A DNA stretch of 64,000 bases from a bacterium (GTDB lineage: Bacteria; Pseudomonadota; Alphaproteobacteria; SP197), in contig JAPPGE010000067.1 of NCBI GenBank assembly GCA_028821455.1, positions 74,461-138,460 of the forward strand, in the 5' to 3' direction. Positions within the stretch are counted from its first letter, which is position 1. Every line of letters begins with the position of its first letter. Under the pieces are notes generated by a model. It was not told the origin of the DNA and did not search any database. It saw only the letters and a program-made list of their open reading frames with translations. Made by a program: the position numbers and the translations under genes. This document shows positions 54,202-62,428 of the stretch, one piece after another.

Positions 54202-55018
54202 ACAGCCGTCGGTTTAGCGACCTCGGCCGCAAATGGAAACCACTCCGTCACGGCATGAAACAACGGTACGATCTCGGTCAGACATGAAGCGCTGTCTCGC
54301 ACGGCGCACCGATCAACATGATCGCAACACGACGCGTTGCTCGTTGTGCGCCATTCAGCAACTCCTGGAGCAAGTATTCGTTCAGGCCGTGGAATCAACC
54401 GGCATCAGGGCGCGATGCTGAGGAGCGTGGCGTTTGCATCGAACGTCCCCGCAGCCGGCGAGAGACTCGTTCGGCAGCGGTGAAGTGCTGATCTAGCAGG
54501 GTTGCTGGTGGTTCGCGGCGGCGCAGCGTGCGGTGAAGAGCGGGCGGACCGGATTCCAGCTGGTCGGCGTTCGGGAAACCACGACAGCCGAAGACCGGAG
54601 ACGCACGTTGGGTCTCGCGGGACTGGCAAGGTCGTCCACCCCTCCACCGGACCAGAGAGCCAGGAACTTGCAGAGCTCTGGACACTGCCTGACGAGCAGT
54701 CGCTTGGACGACAGCCTCCGCACAGGCGTCTCTGAACGTCGACCTCCGTCCTGCCGGTCTTGCGGAACGTCTCGGAGCGGGATGCGCCTATGCCCATAGT
54801 GCGGCACGACGACCGCCATACCGGATCCAGCCGAAGTTCCGCCTGCTTTCAGCAACACAAACACGGTCGAGTGTCGCCTGAATTTGCAAAGCTGCGTTTC
54901 GCCGTCGAGTCAGCCGGATTGCCAGCCCGCTGAAGTGAAGCCGAATGTGCGGTATGGCTGGCGTCAGACAACGTCCTTGAACGCCAGAAGCGTCAAGAAT
55001 TCATGTGATCGATATGAA
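54202..55018. other. Gene-poor stretch of 817 bases
   Basis: No intact gene is recognisable on either strand. Short frames exist but have no known motif, no convincing ribosome-binding site and compositions unlike neighbouring genes. The base composition is slightly lower in GC than its surroundings. It could be the debris of a lost gene or mobile element, but I cannot identify one. No terminator after aspS is evident. Confidence 0.5.
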
Positions 55019-56143
55019 TCAGCTGCCGGTGTCGAGAGTCGTGAACGCGTCGTTCTCGATGCGATCCGCCTGGATGGCGAGGCCGAGCCCCGGACCATTC
55101 GGCAATGTGGCATTGCCTTGCAGGTCGGTACGGATCGGATTGGCCGCGCCGTAATCGAAATGCTCGACCGGCACCGGCTGTTCAAAGTAGCTGCAGCCCC
55201 TCACTCCGAGCATCAGCGCAAGGTTGGCGGCCTGGGCAAGCGGATATCCGTAGCTTTGCAACTCGGTCTTCAGACCCCGCGCACCGGCGAGCGCCATCGC
55301 TTTGATCGCTTGGCTGATTCCGCCACAATTGTTGGGGTCGCAGCGAAGTCTTGCCCAGGCGCCGGCATCCAGTGCATGGACCATATCCGCGAGATCGACC
55401 AACGTGTTGCCGGCAGGAATGATGTCGACTCCGACGGCCCGGTTGAGTTCCGCATAGGCATCGATGTCACTGTCGTTGAACGGAGCCTCAAGCCAGTCGC
55501 ATGGCATGGTCTCGAGCTCTCTGCCAAGTGACAGGGCATCATCGAAGCCGTAGCTCTGTTCAAGATCGAGCATGAACCGGAGATTTCCACCGAATCGACT
55601 GGTTACGGATCGCGCAAGCTCGGCTTCGAATGGCGGCGCACTCATGACGTTGAACTTGACTGCGCGGTAGCCTGCTGCCACCAGCTTGTCGCAATAGTCC
55701 AGGTAGTCCTCCGGATCTTCGAACACTGGAGAGCTGGCATAGCTCGGAATACGCTCCTGAAAGCCGCCCAACAGCGCTGCCATTCCGATATCTGCTTGAC
55801 GTGCGAAAGCATCCCACATGGCGATGTCGATCAGCGATTCCGCCTCGGGCACTGGCATGGATCGATTGGCCAGCAGATCGAGTGTCTTGGCGGACCTGTG
55901 AACTGTGTTGAAACCGACGAGATCTCCGATCAATGGTTCAAGGGCTGCAACAGCCGGCCCAGGCGGTGCCAGCGGTTGTCCGGAGTCGTCGCCAGACCAT
56001 CCTGAGGCGCCGCCAGCCGTATCGACTCTCACCACGGTGTATGCGAGCCGCCGGGCCGGCCGGTGGCCCACAAATCGGTAGGGCGGTGTGTCGGCCGGTG
56101 TAATGCCGTAGACACGGACGCGGCTGATCTCAAACTCCCTCAC
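55019..56143 (-). CDS. Enolase-superfamily (MR/MLE) protein, copy B
   Basis: A 374-residue mandelate racemase/muconate lactonising enzyme family protein. The (beta/alpha)7-beta barrel metal ligands appear as Asp in FMLDLEQSYGF, Glu in WLEAPFNDSD and Asn in IIPAGNTLVD. Asn as the third ligand occurs in the glucarate dehydratase group. The usual KxK base motif reads KFN here, so the acid-base chemistry may differ from classic MR. GTG 56143 overlaps the stop of the partner by 4 nt and has an upstream GGCGAGG. Substrate unknown. Confidence 0.85.
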   Translation of the reverse strand: MREFEISRVRVYGITPADTPPYRFVGHRPARRLAYTVVRVDTAGGASGWSGDDSGQPLAPPGPAVAALEPLIGDLVGFNTVHRSAKTLDLLANRSMPVPEAESLIDIAMWDAFARQADIGMAALLGGFQERIPSYASSPVFEDPEDYLDYCDKLVAAGYRAVKFNVMSAPPFEAELARSVTSRFGGNLRFMLDLEQSYGFDDALSLGRELETMPCDWLEAPFNDSDIDAYAELNRAVGVDIIPAGNTLVDLADMVHALDAGAWARLRCDPNNCGGISQAIKAMALAGARGLKTELQSYGYPLAQAANLALMLGVRGCSYFEQPVPVEHFDYGAANPIRTDLQGNATLPNGPGLGLAIQADRIENDAFTTLDTGS

Positions 56144-57297
56144 TGTACCTCGCCTGACACGTCGTGAACTACAAGGGTGTCTGCCTCGACCTTCTGCCAA
56201 TTGATATCGAGGCCGAGGCCCGATGCTGGGGGTGCGTGCATCAAACCGTCCGCATCTGGTCGGGGCGGACACATCATTTCGTATTCGTAGTGTTCAAACG
56301 GCACCGGTATCTCGAAGAACGAGCAGTTGCCACAGCCCAGAGCGAGATGGAGGTTGGCGAGCTTTCGTCCCTCGAAACCATACGATTGCAATTCGACATT
56401 GACCCCGCGTGATTCCGCAAGCGCCATTGCTCGGCGTGCCGCACCGATGCCGCCAACATGCGTAGCGCCCGTTCGCATGCTGCTCCATGCGCCCATGACA
56501 AGACCGGCGTCGAGGCAGTCAAGGGCGTTGATGGTGTTGCCGGCACAGATTATCGGAACATCGACGGCACGCCGCAGCTCCGCATAGGCCTCAAGATCAG
56601 TATCCGGCAGAGGTGCCTCGAACCAGATGGCATTGTGGTGCGCCAGTTCGCGGCCCATGACGACAGCGTCATCAAAGCTGTAGCGTTGTTCCACGTCGAG
56701 CATGAGACGAATGTCTCCCTCAAAACGCTTGGCGAGGCGCCGTATGAGCTCCAGATCGCGTTGTGGCTCGCACCACACATGGATCTTGGCGGCGCCAAAT
56801 CCTCGTTGACTCAGGTTGACCAGGAGATCTTCGTATGCCTCGACCGTATCAAGCACTGGCGTACTGGCGTAGGCTGGAATTGTACGCCGAGCGCCTCCCA
56901 GCAGGGTCCAGAGCGGCAGGCCAATCGCCTTGCCCGTGAGATCCCACAGAGCGATATCGATCAGCGACTCGGCTTGGCGGCGAGGATCGTTGCTGTCCGC
57001 GAGACAACGATCATTGAACAGTTCACGCTCGATCGGATTGCCGCCGACCACCGACGGTGCAATTCCCGCGAGGCGGTCGGCGAGCGCGCGATCTGCCTGG
57101 CGCGACGTGCTGCCATCCTCGCCTTGCGGAACATTCGACGTATTGCTGGCAACACCCTCCAGGCCGCAGCGAGCCGTCAATCGCACGATGTTGTTCGTGA
57201 CGCGCACAAACCCGTCCTTCCCGCTCCACCGATAGAGTGGAGTTGAGGTCGGCGCTACCGCATAGACGCGCACTCTCACGATATCGAGTTCATGCAT
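56140..57297 (-). CDS. Enolase-superfamily (MR/MLE) protein, copy A
   Basis: A 385-residue paralogue of the next gene. Metal ligands are seen in LMLDVEQRYSF (Asp), WFEAPLPDTD (Glu) and IICAGNTINA (Asn). The KxK region is KIH (AAKIHVWCEPQRD), and the capping domain opens RVRVYAVAPTSTPLYRW, similar to RVRVYGITPADTPPYRF in copy B. It is the first gene of the pair. Start ATG 57297 (MHELDIVRVRV) is where the family begins; a frame to 57369 is rejected. The two may form a hetero-oligomer or act on stereoisomers (inference). Confidence 0.85.
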   Translation of the reverse strand: MHELDIVRVRVYAVAPTSTPLYRWSGKDGFVRVTNNIVRLTARCGLEGVASNTSNVPQGEDGSTSRQADRALADRLAGIAPSVVGGNPIERELFNDRCLADSNDPRRQAESLIDIALWDLTGKAIGLPLWTLLGGARRTIPAYASTPVLDTVEAYEDLLVNLSQRGFGAAKIHVWCEPQRDLELIRRLAKRFEGDIRLMLDVEQRYSFDDAVVMGRELAHHNAIWFEAPLPDTDLEAYAELRRAVDVPIICAGNTINALDCLDAGLVMGAWSSMRTGATHVGGIGAARRAMALAESRGVNVELQSYGFEGRKLANLHLALGCGNCSFFEIPVPFEHYEYEMMCPPRPDADGLMHAPPASGLGLDINWQKVEADTLVVHDVSGEVQ

Positions 57298-57611
57298 CAC
57301 AGATAATGTCCGCGCGGGCTCGGGGGCGTGCCCCCAGTGGTGGCGTAGCAGTTCTGGCTCCGCTGGCAACTGCGGGCTTCAAGGACTCGGCGGCACGATT
57401 GGTGGGGGTGAGTTTCACCTTGGCAATTCGCTTTTCCATCCCCGAAATGGTGCTGCTAACTCGTTTCGAGCCAACTCACAATCAACACCATGACTCAGAT
57501 TCCTGACGATCGGCGGCGCCGCTTGTCGCCCCTGATCGATGCAGCCCAACTAATAGGTCAAGCCTCTACGCGGACTTTGGCTCGTTTCTGGCTCACGGCG
57601 CTTGTTGACAG
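57298..57611. promoter_or_regulatory. Gap between the enolase-superfamily genes and the DUF427 gene
   Basis: This 314-base gap lies upstream of the enolase-superfamily pair and downstream of the DUF427 gene, all on the minus strand. A tight inverted repeat GGGGGC-GT-GCCCCC is at 57322-57335, 25 bases before the start of the first gene. It may be an operator or a structured leader. No gene is seen. Confidence 0.4.
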
Positions 57612-58370
57612 TCAGGATGGCGACCACGCTGTCTGCGGCCGCCCGACGGGCTTGCCGTCCACGAGGATCCGGTCGACCCGTTCGTTGTAGAAGGCGATGT
57701 GACCGGCAATGCGGGGGCACTCCGGAATTGGATCGGGATAGACCCAGGCGATGTCCTCGTGAGCGACGCCATCGAGGACGAGCGAAAGGTGCGTGGCCAC
57801 ACCCTTGTAGGGGCAGCGCGTGGTGGTCGGCGATTCGACAAGGAGATCCCGCCGCACGTCCTCTGGCGGAACGTAGTAGCGGGTCGGAAGACCGGTTTCG
57901 AAGAGGAACTGCGCCCGGCTGCTCGTCGCCAGCACCTCGCCGGCATGGATCACCTCGACGGGCCGGTGGCTCAGCAGCGTGTCGACCCTGACGCGCGGAT
58001 CCCGGGCATGGACGAAAACCTCCTCGTCCTCCTCGTACCAGTGATCGAGGCTCTGCCAGTAGAAAGCGATGCGATCCTGCAGCGCGGAAGCCTCTTCCAG
58101 CGGCTCGGGATAGGCCCAGGCTGCATTCTCCGCCGCGTGACCTTCGGCATGGATGGTCCAGTAACAGGCGTCCCCCTTCCATGGACAATGCGTCTTGTTT
58201 GCGGTGGGGGTGAGCAGGTCCATGGCGACATCGTCGCGAGGAAAATAGTAGACCGGAACATGGCCCGTCTCGCGCACCAGCAGGACGTCCGTACTGTCGA
58301 CGACCGTCTCGTCCCGCAACACCGCCCTCACCCGCCTGGGAGAGGGTTCATACTCCACGCGATGCGTCAT
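57612..58370 (-). CDS. Tandem DUF427 protein
   Basis: A 252-residue protein with two DUF427 domains. In each copy a conserved Tyr-Tyr, Cys-Pro-x-Lys-Gly and WxYPxP run is seen: VYYFPRDDVAMDLL, CPWKGDACY and AWAYPEP in the first, and RYYVPPEDVRRDLL, CPYKGVATH and AWVYPDP in the second. DUF427 is a small cytosolic beta fold of unknown function. The start ATG 58370 (MTHRVEYEPSPRRVRA) is clear. Confidence 0.88.
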   Translation of the reverse strand: MTHRVEYEPSPRRVRAVLRDETVVDSTDVLLVRETGHVPVYYFPRDDVAMDLLTPTANKTHCPWKGDACYWTIHAEGHAAENAAWAYPEPLEEASALQDRIAFYWQSLDHWYEEDEEVFVHARDPRVRVDTLLSHRPVEVIHAGEVLATSSRAQFLFETGLPTRYYVPPEDVRRDLLVESPTTTRCPYKGVATHLSLVLDGVAHEDIAWVYPDPIPECPRIAGHIAFYNERVDRILVDGKPVGRPQTAWSPS

Positions 58371-58443
58371 GGTCGCCTCCCGTTTCGTCCTCTATCGATC
58401 CTATGCACCCGCCATGCTCCGATCAACGCTGGAACTCCGTTCC

Positions 58444-59277
58444 TCACCTGGCGGCCCTTTTCCGGCGCTTGGCGAAGGTGTGTTCGGGTCCCGGAAAGCG
58501 CCGGCTGCGGACATCGCTGGCATAGGCCATGACCGCCTCTTCCACGATCTTTCCGACCTCGGCATAGCGCTTCACGAACTTCGGCGTGAAGGTGTCGAAC
58601 ATGCCGGTCATGTCCTCGGTGACGAGGATCTGCCCGTCGCAGGCGACCGATGCGCCAATGCCGATGATGGGAACGGTTGAGGCTTGCGTGATGTCGCGCG
58701 CAACGCTCTCGACAACTCCCTCGACGACGATGGCGAACGCCCCGGCCTGGGCAATCGCCCGGGCATCTTTCAGGATGCGTCGCCGGGTGGTGTCCGAATG
58801 GCCCCTAGAGCGCATCTGCGCGACGCTTCGCGCCTGCTGCGGCATCAGGCCGACATGGCCCATCACGGGAATGCCGTCCGCGACGGCAGCCTCGACCGTC
58901 CCGGCAAGACTGTCCCCGCCTTCCATCTTCACGGCATCGCAGCCCGTCTCGGCGAGCATGCGCCGGGCATTCGAGAGCGCCACGTCCCGGTTGTGCTCAT
59001 AGGTACCAAAGGGCATGTCGATGACGACCAGGGTGTTGGCCGCGGCCTGTGCCACAGCCCGGCCATGGCGGATCATCGTGTCGATGTCGATGGTCCGTGT
59101 CGTTGACATGCCGTAGAGCACCATGGCAACCGAATCGCCGACCAGGATGAAGTCCACATGCCGGTCGATCCTGGCAGCCATGGGCGCCGTGTAGGCCGTC
59201 AGGCCGACGATCGGCTCGCCACCCCGGGGACCGAGCAGTCCGCTTGGATCAGGTTTGTCCGGCAGGCCGGGCGCCAT
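58444..59277 (-). CDS. panB: 3-Methyl-2-oxobutanoate hydroxymethyltransferase PanB
   Basis: A 277-residue enzyme that makes ketopantoate from 2-oxoisovalerate and methylene-tetrahydrofolate. Magnesium- and substrate-binding residues are in ILVGDSVAMVLYG, DMPFGTYE and VKMEGG, and the MGHVGLMPQ loop and the catalytic Glu of VVEGV are present. It starts 3 nt after the panC stop. Confidence 0.95.
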   Translation of the reverse strand: MAPGLPDKPDPSGLLGPRGGEPIVGLTAYTAPMAARIDRHVDFILVGDSVAMVLYGMSTTRTIDIDTMIRHGRAVAQAAANTLVVIDMPFGTYEHNRDVALSNARRMLAETGCDAVKMEGGDSLAGTVEAAVADGIPVMGHVGLMPQQARSVAQMRSRGHSDTTRRRILKDARAIAQAGAFAIVVEGVVESVARDITQASTVPIIGIGASVACDGQILVTEDMTGMFDTFTPKFVKRYAEVGKIVEEAVMAYASDVRSRRFPGPEHTFAKRRKRAAR

Positions 59278-59280
59278 GTC

Positions 59281-60132
59281 TCACGTCCCTCCCGGCAGCG
59301 TCACCGCCACGTTGTCGATCAACCGGGTCCCCCCAAGACGCACCGCGGACAGCAGTCTTGCCGCACGGGTCTGCGTCTCGACCACACCAAGCGTGACGGA
59401 GTCGCGCAACGAGAGGTAGTCGACGGCATCGAAGGCTGCTCTCAGGCTCCTCGATGCGTCAGCGATCGCGGCCGCCGCAGGCTCTCCCCGATCAAGGACA
59501 TCGCGTGTCTCCGTCAGGATGCGGAAGAGTCCGGCCGCGCGGCGACGGTCTTCGGCGCCGAGGTAGGCATTGCGCGAGGACATGGCGAGACCGTCGGCCT
59601 CGCGCACCGTGGCCACCGATACGATGTCGATCCGAAGGTCGAGGTCGCGGACCATCTGCCGCACGACGACAAGCTGCTGGAAGTCCTTTTCGCCGAACAC
59701 CGCCACGTCGGCGCCTGTCTGCATGAAGAGCTTGAGCACCACGGTGGCAACGCCTGAAAAGAACCCCTCCCGGTAGTCGGCCTCGAGCCCCTGTGCAGCA
59801 CCGCCCGGCGTGACAGTCGTGGCAAAGCCCTGCGGGTACATGTCCTGTGTCCCCGGGGCATAGACGAGATCGACGCCCGCCTCGAGAAAACGCGCCACGT
59901 CCCCCGCCTCGTCCCTCGGATAGCAGGCAAAATCCTCGCCCGGGGCAAACTGGGCGGGATTGACGAAGAGGCTCGCCACCACGCGGCAGGCACGTTCCCT
60001 CGCCACTCGGACCAGGGCCATGTGTCCATCATGCAGGGCCCCCATCGTCGGAACGAGGGCAACGGTGTCCCCGGCCACCCGCCATTCATCCAGCTGACGG
60101 CGCAGCGCCGCCACGGTGCGTACAGGTGTCAT
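59281..60132 (-). CDS. panC: Pantothenate synthetase PanC
   Basis: A 283-residue enzyme that joins pantoate to beta-alanine with ATP. The HIGH-like motif is PTMGALHDGHMALV, the substrate segments are FVNPAQF, FGEKDFQQL and the KMSKS-like MSSRNAYL. ATG 60132 gives the usual length; a longer frame continues upstream without similarity. First gene of panCB. Confidence 0.96.
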   Translation of the reverse strand: MTPVRTVAALRRQLDEWRVAGDTVALVPTMGALHDGHMALVRVARERACRVVASLFVNPAQFAPGEDFACYPRDEAGDVARFLEAGVDLVYAPGTQDMYPQGFATTVTPGGAAQGLEADYREGFFSGVATVVLKLFMQTGADVAVFGEKDFQQLVVVRQMVRDLDLRIDIVSVATVREADGLAMSSRNAYLGAEDRRRAAGLFRILTETRDVLDRGEPAAAAIADASRSLRAAFDAVDYLSLRDSVTLGVVETQTRAARLLSAVRLGGTRLIDNVAVTLPGGT

Positions 60133-60233
60133 GACCGCCCCGCACTTGTCATTGTGCAGTGCAGCATAAACCGTTTGCGACGGCTCTGCCACACGCCGGA
60201 GCGAGCGACCATGCTGATCAGCGCGCCAGGATT

Positions 60234-61202
60234 TCAGGAGTGTGCATGGAGAGGGCTGTTCCGGCTCCACCGCACCGTCTCGAAGATGGGTCCCTCGACA
60301 TCGCCTGCCAGGATCGCCTCCCTGGCGGCTTCCCACAGACCGGCCCACGCTTGCGCATCCCGCAGGACCGAACCGGGTGCGGCCCGGCTCCTGGCGACAA
60401 AGCAGGGAAAGGCGGGCCGGCCAGTCGCCTGGCCGACGGGCTGATAGCGCAGATCGAAACTCATGCGGATATCGTCGCTCCGGTTGGGCAGCGACGCGTG
60501 GTGGGTCAGCTTGTCGAACAGCACGAGACCGCCACGGCGTACGGGCAACGCAACGGGCGAACCGGGCGCCAGATCGGTATCGGGAATATAGTTCGATTCT
60601 CCCGGAGCATCGATGACATGGCGGGTCAGGGTATCGCCGAGGTGCCGATGACTGCCGGGGATGACCAGGAGGCAGCCGTTCTCCACCGTGACATCGGTCA
60701 GGGCGACCCAGACAGTCAGAATGTCCGAATTCAGTGCCTCGTCCAGCAGGCCTGCGAGATCCTGATGCCATGTCGTCGCATCATCTCCGCCGGGAACCTT
60801 CAGGCGCAGATGCTGGGTCGGATTGGAGACGATTTCGGGTCCCAGGATGTCTTCCGCCACATCGAGGATGGCGGGATGGCGCAACAGGTCGAACACTGCC
60901 GGATGGGCGAACACCGGAGCGTCCGCCGCCATGTCATCGACAACAGGCAGAGTAATGTCCAGATGGCTGTACACATCGGGGCGCATCCGGGCGATACGGG
61001 CATAGCGTTCACCGAAGGCGAGTTCCGCAAAGGTGTCCGCAATCAATCCGCTTGCCGCGAACTGCCGGGCAACCTGGTCAAGGCGGGTCTCATAGGCATT
61101 CCAGAGCGGTTCCAAGTCGCTGTCGTCGAGCAACCCTTCGACGACGAGATAACCGTCCCTCCGGAACTGCTCCAGATCGCCACGGTCAAGGCGCCGCGTC
61201 AT
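60234..61202 (-). CDS. Phytanoyl-CoA dioxygenase family oxygenase, second copy
   Basis: A 322-residue Fe(II)/2-oxoglutarate dioxygenase. His146-x-Asp148 (TWHQDLAG) and a distal His at 234 or 235 (THHAS) are the iron ligands, and Arg246 (RMSFDLRYQP) binds 2-oxoglutarate. The tail (PCFVARSRAAPGS) resembles PhyH members that act on small soluble substrates. It is not close to the PhyH at 4480. ATG 61202 is preferred to 61235. Confidence 0.87.
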   Translation of the reverse strand: MTRRLDRGDLEQFRRDGYLVVEGLLDDSDLEPLWNAYETRLDQVARQFAASGLIADTFAELAFGERYARIARMRPDVYSHLDITLPVVDDMAADAPVFAHPAVFDLLRHPAILDVAEDILGPEIVSNPTQHLRLKVPGGDDATTWHQDLAGLLDEALNSDILTVWVALTDVTVENGCLLVIPGSHRHLGDTLTRHVIDAPGESNYIPDTDLAPGSPVALPVRRGGLVLFDKLTHHASLPNRSDDIRMSFDLRYQPVGQATGRPAFPCFVARSRAAPGSVLRDAQAWAGLWEAAREAILAGDVEGPIFETVRWSRNSPLHAHS

Positions 61203-61293
61203 GGATGGAAGCCGGTTCGCACACCACGTCGCCACCAGTGCCGGGTGTCTCTCACACCCCAGAGGCTCGTCATCAGCGATGCCCGGAATCGAA

Positions 61294-61390
61294 TTGGCGC
61301 ATGTTGGCGTATCTCACGGCTGCGATCCAGACCGCGTCCCTGCCAGTCGCATCCGTCAGCGCTCTTGGTATGTACGCCATTTTGGCGCAT
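61294..61390. promoter_or_regulatory. Operator-like repeats upstream of the TacA-TacT module
   Basis: TTGGCGCAT occurs at 61294-61302 and again at 61382-61390, and TTGGCGTAT at 61304-61312. An inverted copy, TACGCCA, is at 61373-61379, so the last pair makes a short dyad directly before the antitoxin gene. Repeated sites are expected for ribbon-helix-helix antitoxins that repress their own operon. Confidence 0.65.
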
Positions 61391-61423
61391 TTGTTGTCAC
61401 CACCTTCCTTGAGAGGCATCGCG

Positions 61424-61708
61424 ATGGCGGAAGCAACCGGGACGAAACACGAGCGGGTCCACCTGCGCCTCGACACCAAGAGCAAGCACAAGCTTGAACG
61501 CGCGGCAGCCTACGAGGAAACCACGGTCAGTCGTTTTGTGCTGCACAACGCCGTCACCGCTGCCGAACGCGTGATCGAGGCGCACGAGCGAAACGTGCTT
61601 CCGGCAACGGACTGGAATGCCTTCCATGATGCGCTGCTCAACCCGCCCGAGCCTAATGCGGTGCTGAGGCGCGCCGCGCGCCGCTATCGCGAGCGCATGG
61701 GTGGATGA
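61424..61708 (+). CDS. TacA-like (DUF1778) antitoxin
   Basis: A 94-residue antitoxin. RVHLRLDTKSKHKLERAAAY is the ribbon-helix-helix and ETTVSRFVLHNAVTAAERVI the dimerising helix; the C-terminal part (LPATDWNAFHDALLNPPEPN) is the known toxin-neutralising tail. ATG 61424 has GAGAGG before it. It overlaps the toxin gene by 8 nt, so the pair is coupled. Confidence 0.92.
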   Translation: MAEATGTKHERVHLRLDTKSKHKLERAAAYEETTVSRFVLHNAVTAAERVIEAHERNVLPATDWNAFHDALLNPPEPNAVLRRAARRYRERMGG

Positions 61709-62210
61709 ATCGCCACTCAACGTCGAGCCGCTTGGTCCGAATCACGACCGCAGGTCCTTCTCCTGTGGCGAGCCGTCGTTCGATGCCTACATCCGTCGGC
61801 AGGCTTTGCAGGACGCCAGGCGGCGCGCGGCGCGGGTCTTCGTGGCGTCGGGAGACCCTCCCGAACGGATTGCCGGCTACTACACGCTGAGCGCGGCAAG
61901 CTTCGAGAAGGACAACCTGCCCGCGGAAGTCGCCAGGCGTCTGCCGCATTATCCCGTGCCGGCGGCCGTCATCGGGCGGTTGGCGGTCGATCTTCGCAGC
62001 CAGGGGATCGGGCTCGGTGAGCTTCTGTTGCTCGACGCGATCAATCGGGTAGTCCGCGCGGGCGACACGATGGGGGTCTATGCAGTCGTCGTCGATGCGT
62101 TGCACGACCGCGCCAGCGCCTTCTATGAACGGTACGGCTTCGTGCCCTTCCCGTCGCGACCGTTACGCCTCTATCTGCCGCTTCGGACCTTCGATCAACT
62201 CAGGCTGTAG
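61701..62210 (+). CDS. TacT-like GNAT acetyltransferase toxin
   Basis: A 169-residue GNAT enzyme of the TacT/AtaT group, which blocks translation by acetylating charged tRNA. The CoA-binding segment is LAVDLRSQGIGLGELLLLDA (Q/RxxGxG/A), and the conserved catalytic Tyr is in FYERYGFVPFP. DRRSFSCGEPSFDAYIRRQA is the typical N-terminus. The start is GTG 61701. Both toxin and antitoxin look intact. Confidence 0.92.
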   Translation: MDESPLNVEPLGPNHDRRSFSCGEPSFDAYIRRQALQDARRRAARVFVASGDPPERIAGYYTLSAASFEKDNLPAEVARRLPHYPVPAAVIGRLAVDLRSQGIGLGELLLLDAINRVVRAGDTMGVYAVVVDALHDRASAFYERYGFVPFPSRPLRLYLPLRTFDQLRL

Positions 62211-62315
62211 TGTCCTCCTCGGCCTCCCGGCAAGATGCGCGGTCGCTGCCAGATCCGGAAACCGCCGTTTCCGGGGCGCCTGCCTCTTCCGCTCGTTCAA
62301 CGAGAAGAGAGATTG

Positions 62316-62350
62316 CAAAAAAATGGGGGTGAGCCGGAACCCACCCCCAA
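62316..62350 (-). terminator. Rho-independent terminator of nrdJ
   Basis: Read on the minus strand, TGGGGGTG pairs with CACCCCCA (about 62324-62349) and is followed by a run of seven T. This is a textbook intrinsic terminator about 80 nt after the nrdJ stop. Confidence 0.88.
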
Positions 62351-62428
62351 GTTGGGGAGGACACACCATGAAATCAGGTAGTCAGCCGGCCGATCGCCAG
62401 ACCCGACCACCCATGCCAGCAACGGGAG

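Noticed and set aside
54405-54864. Overlapping short minus-strand frames in the gene-poor stretch
   Set aside because: No recognisable domain, ribosome-binding site or consistent codon use; cannot be supported as genes.
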